Source: Anaeromyces robustus (Eukaryota; Neocallimastigomycota; Neocallimastigomycetes; Neocallimastigales; Neocallimastigaceae). From it: a DNA stretch of 25,153 nt. Numbering within the stretch: position 1 is the stretch's first letter; each line of letters opens with the position of its first letter. The notes beneath the pieces were generated by a model. The model ran no database searches. It was not told the origin of the DNA and worked only from the letters and a program-made list of their open reading frames with translations. The position numbers were made by a program, and so were the translations under genes. Of this stretch, positions 1 to 18,443 are shown piece by piece. Where the stretch lies: contig MCFG01000321.1 in the NCBI GenBank assembly GCA_002104895.1, positions 57,501 through 82,653 of the forward strand, written 5' to 3'.

Positions 1-37
1 ATATAATATATTATATATTTACATATAAGTAAATATA

Positions 38-174
38 ATATAATATAATATAATATAATATAATATAATATAATATAATATAATATAATATAATATAATA
101 TAATATAATATAATATAATATAATATAATATAATATAATATAATATAATATAATATAATATAATATAATATAAT
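38..174. repeat. (TATAA)n pentanucleotide array
   Basis: About 27 near-perfect copies of a TATAA/ATAAT unit. It begins only a few bases beyond the WDR24 stop codon at 182, so it probably lies in the 3' untranslated region or just downstream of it. Confidence 0.95.
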
Positions 175-181
175 ATTATTT

Positions 182-5746
<5,565 letters not shown>

Positions 5747-6900
5747 TTTGAAATTTTATTAAAATATATGTATAAAGTATATATGATTATAATATATATT
5801 ATTTATAAATTCGAAATTTCTTTTCCTGTTGAAATAACAATGTAAAAAAAAAATAAAATAAAATAAAATAAAATAAAATAAAATAAATGTGATAATTAAA
5901 TTGCAAATCCAAGGTAACTTATATTTAATAGATATAATTTGATTTTATTTTCTATTATTGTTAAATAATATAAAATAATTTGCTACATTTAAACATGAAA
6001 TATAGAAATTATTTTTTTTTTGTTAATTTGAAATTCGAAATTCAATTAATCCTTTTCCTTTTTTCTTATTATCACAATATTAATTATTTCATATAAAGAA
6101 TATATAAATTCCTATAAAAAATAAAAAATAAAGAAAATATTTTGATACTAGGATATCAAAATTTCTACATGAAATTTTTAAAAATTTAATATGTGAAACG
6201 AATTTTGTTAAATGAATAAATTTCAATAGTAAATTTTTAATTAACTATTAAAATTGTTTCTTTTTTTTTGTTTTTTTGAAATCTTTATATTTTTTTTGTT
6301 TTATAAATTTTGTTTTATTATTTTTATATTATTAATATATATATTTATTTTTTTCTTTTGACTTGATATGGTTTAATTTTATATATAAATTGAAATATAA
6401 TGTAATTTGATTATTTTTTTTTCTTTTGGTTTTTCGTTAATAAACTGTATAATACATGCATAAAATGAATATATAATATAAAAATATATTTTATTTTTTC
6501 ATACTTTTTCGTTTTTTTTTTATTTTGTTTTTTATTTCCTTTTCTTTTTATTTTGAGTTTTAATTTTTTATTTAATTTTGTTAATTAACCATACATCTAT
6601 TTTATTCCATTGACATCTTTTTTTTTTTCTTGTTTTTTTTTTTTATTATTAATTTTTTATTATCTAATAAAACACACTTTTTTTTTTTCTAAATAATTAT
6701 TAAAAAAATTATTAATTAAAATTCTATTTTATGATATTCATTAGCATCATTTTTTTTATAATAAATCTACATAAAATATTAATAATCATTCTTAAACTAT
6801 TTTCTTTTTTTTTTTTACTTTTTTGATATAAATTTTGAAAAAATCGAAATACCCATTGAATATTTTTGAATGACTATAAAAAATTTGAAAAACGTAATCA
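5747..6900. other. Intergenic spacer between WDR24 start and tRNA-Arg
   Basis: No supported gene. It holds an (AAATA)n array at about 5848-5886, many T-runs, and two similar short patches containing TTCGAAATTT-like sequence followed by a CTTTTCC stretch (about 5809-5830 and 6031-6060). The WDR24 promoter must lie at its left end, but in sequence this AT-rich no TATA box can be told from background. Confidence 0.7.
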
Positions 6901-6974
6901 GCTCGCGTAGCCTAATCGGATAGGGCGTCAGACTTCTAATCTGAAGATTGCGGGTTCAAGTCCCGCCGTGAGTG
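6901..6974 (+). tRNA. tRNA-Arg, anticodon TCT
   Basis: A 74-nt cloverleaf is visible. The acceptor stem GCTCGCG pairs with CGTGAGT (7 pairs including G-T wobbles), followed by discriminator G. The D arm is GCCT...GGGC. The anticodon stem TCAGA/TCTGA closes the seven-base loop CTTCTAA, placing TCT at positions 34-36, which decodes AGA. The T arm is GCGGG-TTCAAGT-CCCGC, with the A and B box consensus in the expected places. There is no intron and CCA is not encoded. A T-run of at least 12 from about 6989 is a good RNA polymerase III terminator. AGA is the main Arg codon in the neighbouring genes, so the isoacceptor fits local codon use. It stands out as one of the few G+C-rich patches of the window. 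Confidence 0.97.
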
Positions 6975-7716
6975 GATAAATTTATGAATTTTTTTTTTTT
7001 TTCCTTTTTTTAAGTATAATTTTACTACTTTTATTATGATTTTTACTATCTTAATTTTTACTCTTATACATATATATATATATACATAAGTAATTATATA
7101 CAAAAATATATTTATCATTTTTCCTATTCTTTACTAATTTTTTTTCTTATTTTTAACTTTTTTTTTTGTTTATATATTAATTTATTTAATATTTAATTAT
7201 ATAATTTTATTTTCCACAAGATATATTATAAAAATAATAATAATTCTTTTCTTTTAATAATAGTTGTTTTAATTAATGTATATATAAAATTAAAAGTATA
7301 TAATATATAATATTATATTAAATAACCATAACTATCATTTTTTAATCTTTTTTAATATACTAAATTCATTAAAAGTAATAATCTATTTTATATTATATAT
7401 AACTTTAAATATAATTATTAAACATTTTTTTTTTTTTTTGGTATAATATTTATTTTATAATTTATAATTTACGTTCATACTATTATTTTAATCACTGCCA
7501 TTACCACCATCTTCTTATTTTCTAATATATTATTATTGTTGCTGTTGTTTATATTATTATCATTATTATTAATGTAGTTACTTATTATTTTTAATTATTT
7601 ATTAAATATAAAAGAACCTAATTATTGAATATAGTTATTGACTTAAAATCATTATTACTATTAATCTTTATTTATATATAATAAATCACAAACTTTGCTT
7701 TTTTTTTTTCTTTTTG

Positions 7717-7793
7717 TTAGTTTTTCCAATGATAATCAAAGTTAATTAATAATTAAATACTTATTAAACTTTGATTATCATTGGAAAAACTAA
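7717..7793. repeat. Perfect 27-bp inverted repeat with 23-bp loop
   Basis: Left arm 7717-7743 (begins TTAGTTTTTCCAATG) is the exact reverse complement of right arm 7767-7793 (ends CATTGGAAAAACTAA). The arms are of mixed composition, not simple AT repeat, so the match is not a composition artefact. No flanking target-site duplication is evident. Confidence 0.93.
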
Positions 7794-8166
7794 TTAAGGT
7801 TAGTTATATATTGATATTTGACAATATAAAATTTTAAAAAAAAATTTTTTTTTAATTATTTTTTTTTTTTTAATTTGATTAATGTACTAAACCACCTTCA
7901 ATCATATATAAATAGCAATGATTCTTTTTTTTTTTTTTTTTTTTTTTATTTTATTTTATTTTAAAAAAAAAAAAGAAAAAAAAAAAAAACTTAAAAACAT
8001 AAAAAAAAATTAAAAATATCTATTATCTATAAATATTTCGTTTAATATTATAAAATAATATAATAAAATAATAAAAAAAAAATGAAAAAGCTGATATATT
8101 TAAAAAGGTATAAGTGTAAAACAATATAAATAATTAATAATATAACATTATCTCGAATATATTAAG

Positions 8167-8280
8167 ATGGAAACCTTTCAATCTACTGAACAAAATTGTT
8201 TAAGTATAAACTATTTTCAAAATGATACAATACTTTTCTCAAAAGTTTGGGATATAAATAAAATAAAAAAATTTTTTTAA
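8167..8280 (+). other. Short coding-like island, 37 codons, unrecognised
   Basis: An ATG-started frame beginning METFQSTEQNCLSINY and ending at TAA. Its residue mix is far more protein-like than the surrounding low-complexity frames, and local G+C is raised. Downstream, after an A-run ending in AG at about 8323, another frame reads EFVKVITTDIKKPSN before dissolving into T-rich sequence, so a degraded two-exon gene is conceivable. No family recognised; it may be chance. Confidence 0.25.
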
Positions 8281-8514
8281 AACTATACTATTATTATTAA
8301 ATAATAAAAAAAAAAAAAAAAAGGGAGTTTGTTAAAGTAATAACAACCGATATCAAAAAACCAAGTAATACTACAAATAATTATAATATTTTATTTCATT
8401 TTATTTCATTTTATTTTTTTATCTTTTTTGTAATTCTATAATTATTATACCTCTTTTTTCAAGTATTACATGTTTATTTCACTACAAGGGTATCAATAAC
8501 AATATTTTCAAAAG

Positions 8515-8631
8515 TTAGTTAACCTTTAAACAAAATTTTTTATAATTAAATTGAAAACCACTTCGTTTTTTCTTATAATCTAGAAGAATCCAAGTTGGTT
8601 TTGGGGATAAGTTAGAGCCCAAGATATAATC
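8515..8631 (-). pseudogene. Possible coding remnant, 38 codons between stops
   Basis: A stop-to-stop frame reading DYILGSNLSPKPTWILLDYK, then a basic and aromatic stretch (KKKRSGFQFNYKKFCLKVN). It sits in a locally G+C-richer patch (8570-8630) that contrasts with the flanks. There is no ATG, and no convincing splice sites. A second minus-strand frame lies just upstream at 8776-8847 (contains IVRDISSIDNISD). The Lys/aromatic pattern is loosely like FLYWCH-type or transposon-derived zinc-finger regions, but this is too weak to name. Confidence 0.25.
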
Positions 8632-8971
8632 TTAATTCTATATTTAACTAACATCAATAACAAATAATACTAATGAATGGAATATCAATTGTATTTTAAA
8701 TAAAATGATATATATATTACTTTAATTTCTGTACATAGAAATATTTATTCTTTACCAGGTTTATGATTTCTATATTTATCTATTATTATCAATATCATTT
8801 TTATCACTTATATTATCTATACTACTTATATCTCTAACAATACCTAATCACTTACTACATTACTTTTATCAACATAAATAATAAAATTTTCTTTATATAT
8901 ATATATAATAATTAAAAAAAAATATTTCATTATAATTATTTTTTTTTATAGACTTAAGGAAGAGAATACAC

Positions 8972-8977
8972 TTTCAT

Positions 8978-9012
<35 letters not shown>

Positions 9013-9076
9013 AAAAGTATAATTATATTATATTTATATTTAGTTTAATAAAAAAAAAAAAAAAAAAAACATGAAA
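8972..9076. repeat. Inverted repeat: TTTCATG + T-run / A-run + CATGAAA
   Basis: TTTCATG followed by 28 T (to 9006) is mirrored by 20 A (9050-9069) followed by CATGAAA (9070-9076). That is 27 pairable bases across a loop of roughly 45 bases. The non-homopolymer ends match exactly. Confidence 0.85.
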
Positions 9077-9230
9077 TTACTATTAATAAATATAAAAAAA
9101 AAATTAAAATAATAAACATTTTGTATTTTTTTATAATATTATTACTTTATTAAATATTTCATTTTCATATCTTACTACATTCACTATCTTTTCTAGATAT
9201 ATATATATGAAAAGTTTTTTTTCTTTTTTT

Positions 9231-9284
<54 letters not shown>

Positions 9285-10901
9285 TAGTAAATTATATCTT
9301 TTTTTCTATATATCATTTCTAAATCTTAATATATATATTAATAATTTATTATTTTGTTTTTCTCTAAAAATTATAAATTAGTAAAAGCATAATTTTAATA
9401 AAAGAATTATATATTTCTTCTAGTAAAATAAATACTACTAATTTTTTATTCTATATTTATTATTATTTATCCATGATTAAAAATATTAACAATATTTTAC
9501 CCTTATAATCAGATATAAATATATAAATTATAAATATAATATATATATATACATTTCTATAATTCTTTTTTTTTTTTTTTTTTTTTATTGTATAAAAAAA
9601 ATATAATTAAAAAAAAAAAAAAAAAAAAGATAAAAACATACAAATATAAAATAATTTATATATTAATTATATATATATATATATTCAAATTTCTATAACC
9701 ATAATAAATTATTAATTGTAACGTTATAGTAATTATTTATTTATAATTTATAATTATTATATTTCTTTTCTTTGTTTGGTTTGGTTTGGTTTTTGATTTT
9801 TTATTTTATTTTTTTTTTTGTTTTTTTGTTTTTTTTTTTTGTTTTTTTCTTTTTTATTTTTTTTTTTTTTTTCGTTTTTTTTTTTTTTTTTTTTTTTTTT
9901 GGTGTTAATTTTAATTTGGTTATTCTTATATGTATTTCTTTCTTTACATTATAAAAAAATAATTTACAATGATTTAAATTGTTAATATAATAATCATTCT
10001 ATAAATAAATAATAATATGATATCTGATTAACCTCCTTTTTTTTGGTTTTGGTTTTAGTTTTTTGTTTTGTTTTGTTTTGTTTTGTTTTATAATTTTGGT
10101 AGTTATTTAGATAAAAGTTTATAATAAAAAAATTCATTTCTTATAATATAAAAATAATAAAAAATAGAAATATGTATATTTCAACATTTCATAATAATTG
10201 AACTTTTTTCTTTTTCTTTTTTTTTTTTTTTTTTTTAATTATCTTATAATATAAATAAGCAAACTTTCTTATTATAAACTTTATATGTTGATTAGAAATA
10301 ATATATTTATATGATATATTATATTACATTATATTATATTATATTATATTATATTATATTATATTATTTTATATTATATTATAGTGTTGTAGTAGAAAGA
10401 TGATTGTATAATATTAAAAAAATGAAAATATTTTAATTTTAAAATCATAATTTTCAATATCTAATTAAAAAAAAACAACTTTGAATATCTTTTTTTTTTT
10501 CATCATTATATATTTTAAAAATAATTAAAATTGGTATTTAGTATGTTATCTAATTATTTTTTTATGTTAAATTTTTACTTTTTATTTAAAAAAATTTATA
10601 GATAATATTTTCCATTTGAATATTTTTTTTTTCGTTTGTTTGTTTATTCGTTTTTTTTTTTTTTTTTTTTTTTGTATATATATGTTTCCGTTTTGTTTCG
10701 TATATTTTTAACTAAAAAAATTTTAACATCTGAATGAAATAGAATTAAAATATATAATAATGAATAAATAAAAAAAAAAATGTTTTAATAATAAAAATGC
10801 TGAAAAATAAAACCTTATTTGTTAAATTAAAATGATTAAAATATATTCTTTATTTTTATATATTAATAAATTATAGTATTATTTAAAAATATTTATATTA
10901 A

Positions 10902-11824
10902 TTAATTAGGTCTTGGACCTAATGGTTGGTGTTGCATTCTTTGAGGAATATTTATTGGTGGGCCATTTGGATTTGGGTTTGGACTAACTGGTCTTGGACT
11001 TCTTGCAGCTTGAACTCTCGGTGATATTCCTGGTGCAGTTGTATTAATTTGTGGATGAGAATGTTGTCTTGGTGGCATTTGATGATTTGGAGAATGTGGT
11101 GGAGGTGGATTATAAGTTTGACTTCTAACTGGTAATGGAATATCATGTGATGGTGGTGGACCACTATTATTTGTAGTCATAGCATGTTTTATTTCACCAT
11201 TATAACTTTGTGGTTCTTCAACTTGTCTAAAATTTGGATTTGGATTTGGTGGAGGTGGTCTAGCTCTTGGATCCATACCACTTCCTTGACGTTGTGGGAA
11301 TTGTGGTACTGGTGAAGGATGTGGGCGTACACTTGGACTAGCACCTCTTGGTGGAATATTTACTGGAGGAATTCCACTTCCTTGTCTTGGAGGTATTGGA
11401 CCTGGTGGTCCTTGTGGTGGTGGTCCTTGTAAACCTTGTGGTGGAACACCACTACCTTGTCTTGGAGGAATTGGTCCTGGAGGTCCTTGTGGACCTGGTG
11501 GTCCAACTGGTAATGGTGCAGTAGCAGATCTTTGTAATGGTGGACGTTGTGGTGGTCTCATTGGACTACCTGGTGGACCCATTGGTGGTGGTGGTCTTAC
11601 ACCCATTGGAGGTCTTTGACCCATAGGTGGTCTAGTACCCATTGGAGGTCTTGGTCCCATAGGTGGTCTAGCACCCATTGGTGGTCCTGGTGGAGGTAAC
11701 ATTGGATCCTAATATTGAAAAAAAAAAAAGGTAAATATTAATAATAAAAAATTAGTTTATTATTATTAAAAAAATAAAAACTTTATTATTATTATTATTA
11801 TTATTATCATCTTTTTTATTTTTA

Positions 11825-11855
<31 letters not shown>

Positions 11856-13085
11856 TTATTTTTTTTTTTTTTTTTTTTTTTTTTGATAAATAAAATAAAA
11901 TCCTTACAGGTGCAGATGGTTTATATTGAAGTTTTAAAAATACATCCCTAATAATAAAAATAATTAAAATATTAATTTAAAATTTAAATTAATAAAAAGA
12001 TATAATATAAAATATGTATAATATATCAATTTAGAAAAAAAGGAAAAAATAAAAATAAAAAATATGTAAAATATATAAATATATGAATATTTATAAAATT
12101 TTTCTTTAAATAAAATTCCAAAATAATATATTTACCCCTTATGACGATCTTTTATAATATTAATATAAATTATTTTATAAAATATATACATTAGTTTTTG
12201 TTTTAATTCTAATTTCTTGTTTTTTATCTCTCTTTTATTTTTTTTTTAAATTTTATTAAAATATATATACTTACTTTTATGAGGATGTATTACTGGTACC
12301 CACATTTCAGCATATCCTTTTTTTTATATTTAATAAACATATTAATTTATTAATTTCATATTATTTATTTATTATTTTTATTTATTTATTTATTTATTTA
12401 TTTATTCATTTATTGATTTTATATATTATTTTATTTATTTTATATTTACCTTTTTTAAAGATTGGTTTTAAATCTACTTTAATATCACCAATAAATTCAT
12501 CTTCTGATATTTCTTTTCCCATAACTTTTCCATTTAAGGTATCTCTTCCTTTAATAATTTCAAATTCAATTAAATCATTCCATTCTAAAATTGATTATTA
12601 TTAAATTTTCATAAGATAAATAACAGTCAATTATATATCTCGATAATAATATTTTATTGATTTTTTTATTATTTATCACTTATTACTTATCATTTATTAT
12701 TTATTATTGTTATTATACTCTTTATTCTACTTACTTGGATTTTTTCCTTTGCCTTTACTAACTTTAGTCTTCTTTTTCATATGATCTATTTGAAAAGCAA
12801 TATATGGAGATACTGTACCTAACATAGATCCTCCTTTTATTTCTTTTCCTCCCACCGCTAATATTATATCAAATAATAAATTAAATAAAAATATATTATT
12901 AATAAATTTTACTATTTTCTACTTATAAAATTTTTACTAATTTCATAAATATCATCAATAATCTTTTTTTCTTTTTTTAATTAAAAAAAATCAAATTATA
13001 TTCAAAAAAAAAATAAAATAAAATAAAATAAAATAAAATAAATACCAAGGACGGATAACATTCCAAGGGTTGTTCTATATTCCAT
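10902..13085 (-). CDS. C2-domain protein with proline-rich tail, 7 exons including a 13-nt micro-exon
   Basis: Exons: 13085-13046, 12857-12735, 12584-12450, 12316-12275, 12148-12136 (13 nt), 11947-11908, 11708-10902. Phases close exactly over 399 residues. Residues 1 to about 128 read as one C2 domain: a start like MEYRTTLGMLSVL, then SPYIAFQID where C2 domains have DPYV, NPKWNDLIEFEI (the classic NPxWNE strand), DEFIGDIKVDL, and a final DVFLKLQYKP strand. The loop-1 Asp of DPYV is replaced by Ser, so calcium binding may be reduced; the DEFIGD loop is kept. Residues 132-399 are disordered and proline-rich, with about five PPMGxRP repeats, three RQGSG repeats and many PxxP motifs suited to SH3 binding. 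One C2 domain plus a PxxP tail recalls fungal Inn1/Fic1, which couples the division-site membrane to SH3 proteins in cytokinesis. That is an inference from architecture only; another membrane adaptor is possible. Confidence 0.83.
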
Positions 13086-13511
13086 TTTTAATTATCTATA
13101 TATATTTTATTTATATTTTTCTAAAGGTTTTATAATATTTATATATATATTTATTTATTTATTTATTTAAAATTAAATATTTTATTTATTTTAATTTAAT
13201 AATTTTTGAAATAATAAATAAAAAAAATATTACAATAAAATGTAAAAAAAATAAAAAATAAAAGAAAAAAATATATAATATAATAAATATAATATAAAAT
13301 TAGTACAAAGATTATATCTTTTATTTCAATCTTTAATATTCAAATTTATTATTAATCATTATTATAATAAAAATAAAATTACTTTATGAAATCTATTGTA
13401 ATAATAATAATAATATTTTTATTTATAAATTTGAACTATTATTATTATTATTATCTATACTGATAATATAAAAAATAAATAATTTTTATTTTAAATATTT
13501 ATTTAAAATTT

Positions 13512-13546
<35 letters not shown>

Positions 13547-15486
13547 TTTTTTTTTAAGTTACTTTAAAAAAAGAAAGAAAAGAAAAGATATTATATAGAT
13601 CGAATGATTTTTATTATTGTGTTAATTAGCAGGGTTATTTTTGTTTCGAAAATATTTTTAATATAATTTTATTAATATATAAAAATATATATTTTATATA
13701 TTTGTACCAATATATATAGAGTACAATAGATTTAAATAGAAAAAAAATAAATAAAATAAATAAATGTATAATTTAATTAATATATTTTTAATCTTTTTTT
13801 TTTTTTTTTTTACTTTAAACAATAAAAAATGTAATATAAATGTATAACTATCATAATTATATATATCAATTATAATTATAAAATTATTTAATTAATTATT
13901 TATTTATCTATTTATTTATTAATTTATTAATTTATTAATTTATTTATTCATTTATTCATTTATTCATTTATTAATTTATTTATACATTTATTAATTTATT
14001 TATTTAATAATTTATTTATTTATTTATTAATAATATATACTAATTTATTATTATTAACTATATTAATTATTATTATATTATTTTTATTATTATTATTATT
14101 ATTATAATTATTATTATTATGATTATGTTTATTATTATTATTTATTATTATGTTTATTATTATTAGTATTTTGAAATTTTTTTTGTTTGGTTTTTTGTTT
14201 GTTTTTATTAGTATTATTACTATTTTAATATTATGAATATATAATGATGTACATTATCATTTATTTATTATTTATTATTCTAATATTAATAAAATTATAT
14301 AAACAATATCTATTTATAATAATATTATTAATAGATTATTATTATTATATAATATTTTATATATTAATAATATATTATTATTTATATAAATAATAATAAG
14401 ATTAATATATTTATATATTTGTATTACATGACTTTTCATATATTCATCTGTTATTTCATTTCATATTCATATGCTAATTCATTTTATTCATATGTTATTT
14501 TCCTATATAATTAATTTATATATTATATTATATTTTATTATATAGTTGATTGATATTAATTATTATATATTAAAATATTATTATACAATTCATAATATTA
14601 AATGTTAAATATTAATATAACAAATTAATTTATTTTATTTTTATATTAATTAATATAATAATATTAAATAATCAAAAAAAGATAAAAATATAAAAAATAA
14701 GTTATTTTAGGTAATTATAATATATAATAATACATAATACATAGTTAATACTTGATTAATAATTAATTTAATAATATATAATAATTAACTTTATTTATTA
14801 ATATATAATAAATTTTTTCATTATTATTTTTTTTTTGTTAAGTTTTTTCTTTTCATTTTTTATTTTGATTCCATTTAAAATATATTTCTAGTATATTTAT
14901 TTATATATATTTAAATTAAATAGAATTAAATGGTTAGTGTAAAAATTAAAACATTAATATATTAAAATTTACCTCCAAATTTAATAAATTAAAATGTTTA
15001 ATTTAAAATTTAATATAAAATTAATATAATTTTCCATTTTTATATTAAATATAAAATTAAAATCAAAAAAAGAGATGATATATTAAAATATTTAAATTAT
15101 AAAAAAATAATAAAAATAAAACAAAAAGAAATAAAAAATAAAATAAAATAAAATAAAATAAAATAAAATAAAATAAAATAAAATAAAACAAAATAAAATA
15201 AATAAAAGGAAACGAATTAAAATATTTAATTTTTATTGAAAAGTCTTATTTATAGTAAAAATAGTTTAAATATAATAGCATAATTAAAGTAGTACAATTA
15301 TAATATGAAAATAATAAATATGAAAATAAAAATAAAAAGTATTATCTATAATGATATAATATAAAATGTGTAATCCAGATTATTAAATCAATAAATAAAA
15401 AAGAAAATCAAATAATAGAAAATTAAATTATTCCTATATATCAATCCTATTTATATTAATTTTTTTATTCCATTTTTTTTTTTTAT

Positions 15487-15533
15487 ATTTATTTATCATA
15501 TATATATTATGAAAATATATATGATAAATAAAT
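15487..15533. repeat. 19-bp perfect inverted repeat (hairpin)
   Basis: Arms 15487-15505 and 15515-15533 (ATTTATTTATCATATATAT and its complement) are separated by 9 bases. The arm is mostly AT repeat with one C/G position, so chance formation is more likely than for 7717-7793. Confidence 0.7.
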
Positions 15534-15559
15534 AAAAAAAATTATATACATGATTTGAT

Positions 15560-15632
15560 GAATAATACATTATTTATGTATATTAAAAAAAAAACATGAC
15601 ATTATTATAAATAATATATTAATGTATTATTC
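15560..15632. repeat. 13-bp inverted repeat
   Basis: GAATAATACATTA at 15560-15572 is the reverse complement of TAATGTATTATTC at 15620-15632, with a 47-base spacer. It lies just beyond the 15487-15533 hairpin. Confidence 0.6.
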
Positions 15633-17497
15633 TTACATATAATACATATTTTATTATTTTGTTTTTATATTCATTTATTCATTTATTATATCTATACAAT
15701 AAAAGTTCAATAATGATATATTTAAGATTGTTATTTACCAAACAATATATAAATTATTTTTTTATATACTTTGATCAATTATTTAGAATTATCATTAAAA
15801 ATCAAATTAAATATAAAGATTAATTATACTTTTTTAATATAATTATTATTATTATTTTTTTTTAGTGATAATGATAGATCATTTTTATTTATTATATAGA
15901 TTATATTTTTATTTTGATAAACTAGAAAATTTTAAAAAAATAAATAAACTATATAAAATATGAATCATAATTTATGCAATTTTAAATGATTTGGATATTC
16001 TAATATTGTTATTAACCTTAATGTAATAATGTAATTTTAAAAACATAAATCATTAATAAAAATCTATTATCTATTTTATTAATTTATTAGTATAACTATT
16101 TATAAAAAAAAACCTTATTAATAAAAACATTAAGCTTTTTTATTTATTAGTATATTAATAATATAGTTTATTATAATTTTTGACAGTTTTTAACATATTT
16201 TTATTTCATATTTGCCTTTTTATTATAAAAATAACTAAAATGTGTTTGTATTTCTTTTTTTTTTTTTTTGTTTTATTTAATTATGTTTTTTTTTTTTTCC
16301 ATCTGCCAAAAAATCTGTTAAGTAAAAAAATTTAATTTATTAATATTTATCCCTTAAAAATTATTATAATTTTTCAAAATTGTTATTACTTATTATTATG
16401 TAATATGAATATTTCAATTCTTAGTTTATATTTATTATATAATATATGTCAATCAAATTTGTTATTATATTTTATTATATTTTTTTATATAATTTTTTAA
16501 ATATTTTATAATTTATTTTTTAAAATAATTTTAATATTATTTTAATATTCTTTAATCAACAGTTACTAAGTTATTAATATATGGTATAATATAAATTATT
16601 ATATATTATACATATATTAAATATTAATGACATTTTTTATTTTATATTATAATATTATTATAACAAATAAAATAAAATATATTAATATTAATTTTTAATA
16701 ATAAAACTAAAATAATTATTATATTAAAAAGGATACACATTTATTTATTTTTTTTATTATTATTATTAAATTTTTTAGTTTGGGGTATATATAATTAAAT
16801 AATAATAAACTATTAATATATTACATTATATTTATTATAACAAATACAAATACAATATTATATCATATAATACATTTTATTTATAAACATGTTTATTTAT
16901 TTATTTATTATTTAGTAAATTATTTATATACTAATTATTTATTCATTTAATTAACATTTAAATTATGTAATCGTTATATATTAAAAATTGAAAAAGAATA
17001 ATAACAAAAAAATTAAAAAGTTAAAAAATTTTTTTAATTTTTTTAAAAAAAAAACAAAAATAAATTTTATTAATATATAATATTTAATATTTAATATTTA
17101 ATAATTAATATATAATATAATATAATATAAAAAAGAAACATTTTAATTATAATTAATATTTTAATAATATTTTTATATTTTATATTTGAAAAGTTCTAAA
17201 GTTTATCCATTTTTATTTTTTAAGTTTGATCATTTTTATATCAAATTTTGGATAAATTAATTGAACAATTAGTATTATTAACATTAATATATATTGTTAA
17301 TATATTATTAATATATGTAAACTATTCAAGTTTTATTTCTTATTTAATACATACAAAAACTTTATTATACTTGTTTTACTTTATATATAATTATTATAAT
17401 ATGCTCATATTAAGGATATCTTCAAAGAAAATATTATAATTATTTTTTTCGTTAAACCAATACTTTACTATTTATTCATTCATTTATTTATTCCTTC

Positions 17498-17733
<236 letters not shown>

Positions 17734-17937
17734 CTTATTAAAACAAAAAAAAAAATATTTTCAATTTAATAAACTTTAATATTATTAATTAATGTTAATT
17801 ATTATTAATTATGAATTTTTTATTAATACTATTAAATTATTTAAAAAAAAAGTTTCAATCATAATATGCATTGTATCACAAAATATATTAAAACTTAAAT
17901 TATAATTTTTTTTTTTTTGTAAATAATTTGATTTTTA

Positions 17938-18065
17938 TTATTATTTTATATTATTTTATATTATTTTATATTATTTTATATTATTTTATATTATTATATA
18001 TTATTATATATTATTATATATTATTATATGTTATTATATGTTATTATATATTATTATATGATATT
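17938..18065. repeat. TTATTTTATA decamer array grading into TTATTATATA
   Basis: Tandem 10-bp units. The first five or so are TTATTTTATA; the later ones change to TTATTATATA or TTATTATATG, showing internal divergence along the array. Confidence 0.85.
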
Positions 18066-18443
18066 ATTATAATAATAATTAAAAAAAAAAATAATAAATT
18101 ACATCAAAAACATAAAATTAAATAATACTAATAAATATAACCTTTTTTTAAATTATATCATAATTAAATTATAATAAAGTAATAATATTTTATTATAAAT
18201 ATTTATTCATAGACATATTTACCATGAATAAAAGTAGTCTTACTATTAATTAATTACTATAATTCAATTACTTTTTTCTTAGTATATATACTAATTTTTA
18301 TTAATATTAAAATAGTTTTTTATATTTCTATAAGAAAAGAATATATTGAAATAAAATAAAATAAAATAAAATAAAACTCAATGAGTATAAAATAAACTTT
18401 TTACTTTAGTATTAATTATAATATAACTATATTAAGATTGTTT

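Larger units (their letters stand above)
6975..10901. other. 3.9-kb gene-poor spacer with T/A tracts, inverted repeats and coding-like islands
   Basis: No gene can be supported with confidence. It contains the tRNA terminator T-run, a perfect 27-bp inverted repeat (7717-7793), paired T-tract/A-tract inverted repeats near 7924-7990, 8972-9076 and 9565-9630, and a (TTA)n array at 9241-9285. A T-rich, G-interrupted stretch lies at 9775-9900, followed by (ATATT)n at 10320-10380. Short coding-like islands at 8167-8280, 8515-8631 and 8776-8847 are listed separately. The right end is the 3' flank of the C2 gene; an AATAAA on the minus strand at 10849-10854 could serve as a polyadenylation signal, but is expected by chance here. 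Confidence 0.7.

Noticed and set aside
6936-7118. Minus-strand open frame ending RRDLNPQSSD
   Set aside because: It is the antisense of the tRNA-Arg gene followed by AT-rich sequence, a frequent false gene call.
9772-9954. Phe-rich open frame that looks like a membrane segment
   Set aside because: It is a translated T-run with scattered G; no real composition and no homology.
17248-17439. 63-residue frame beginning MDKLIEQLVLLTLIY
   Set aside because: Hydrophobic composition is what AT-rich non-coding DNA gives; no splice partners, no recognisable family.
17928-18125. Ile/Tyr/Leu-repeat open frame
   Set aside because: It is the translation of the TTATTTTATA decamer array.
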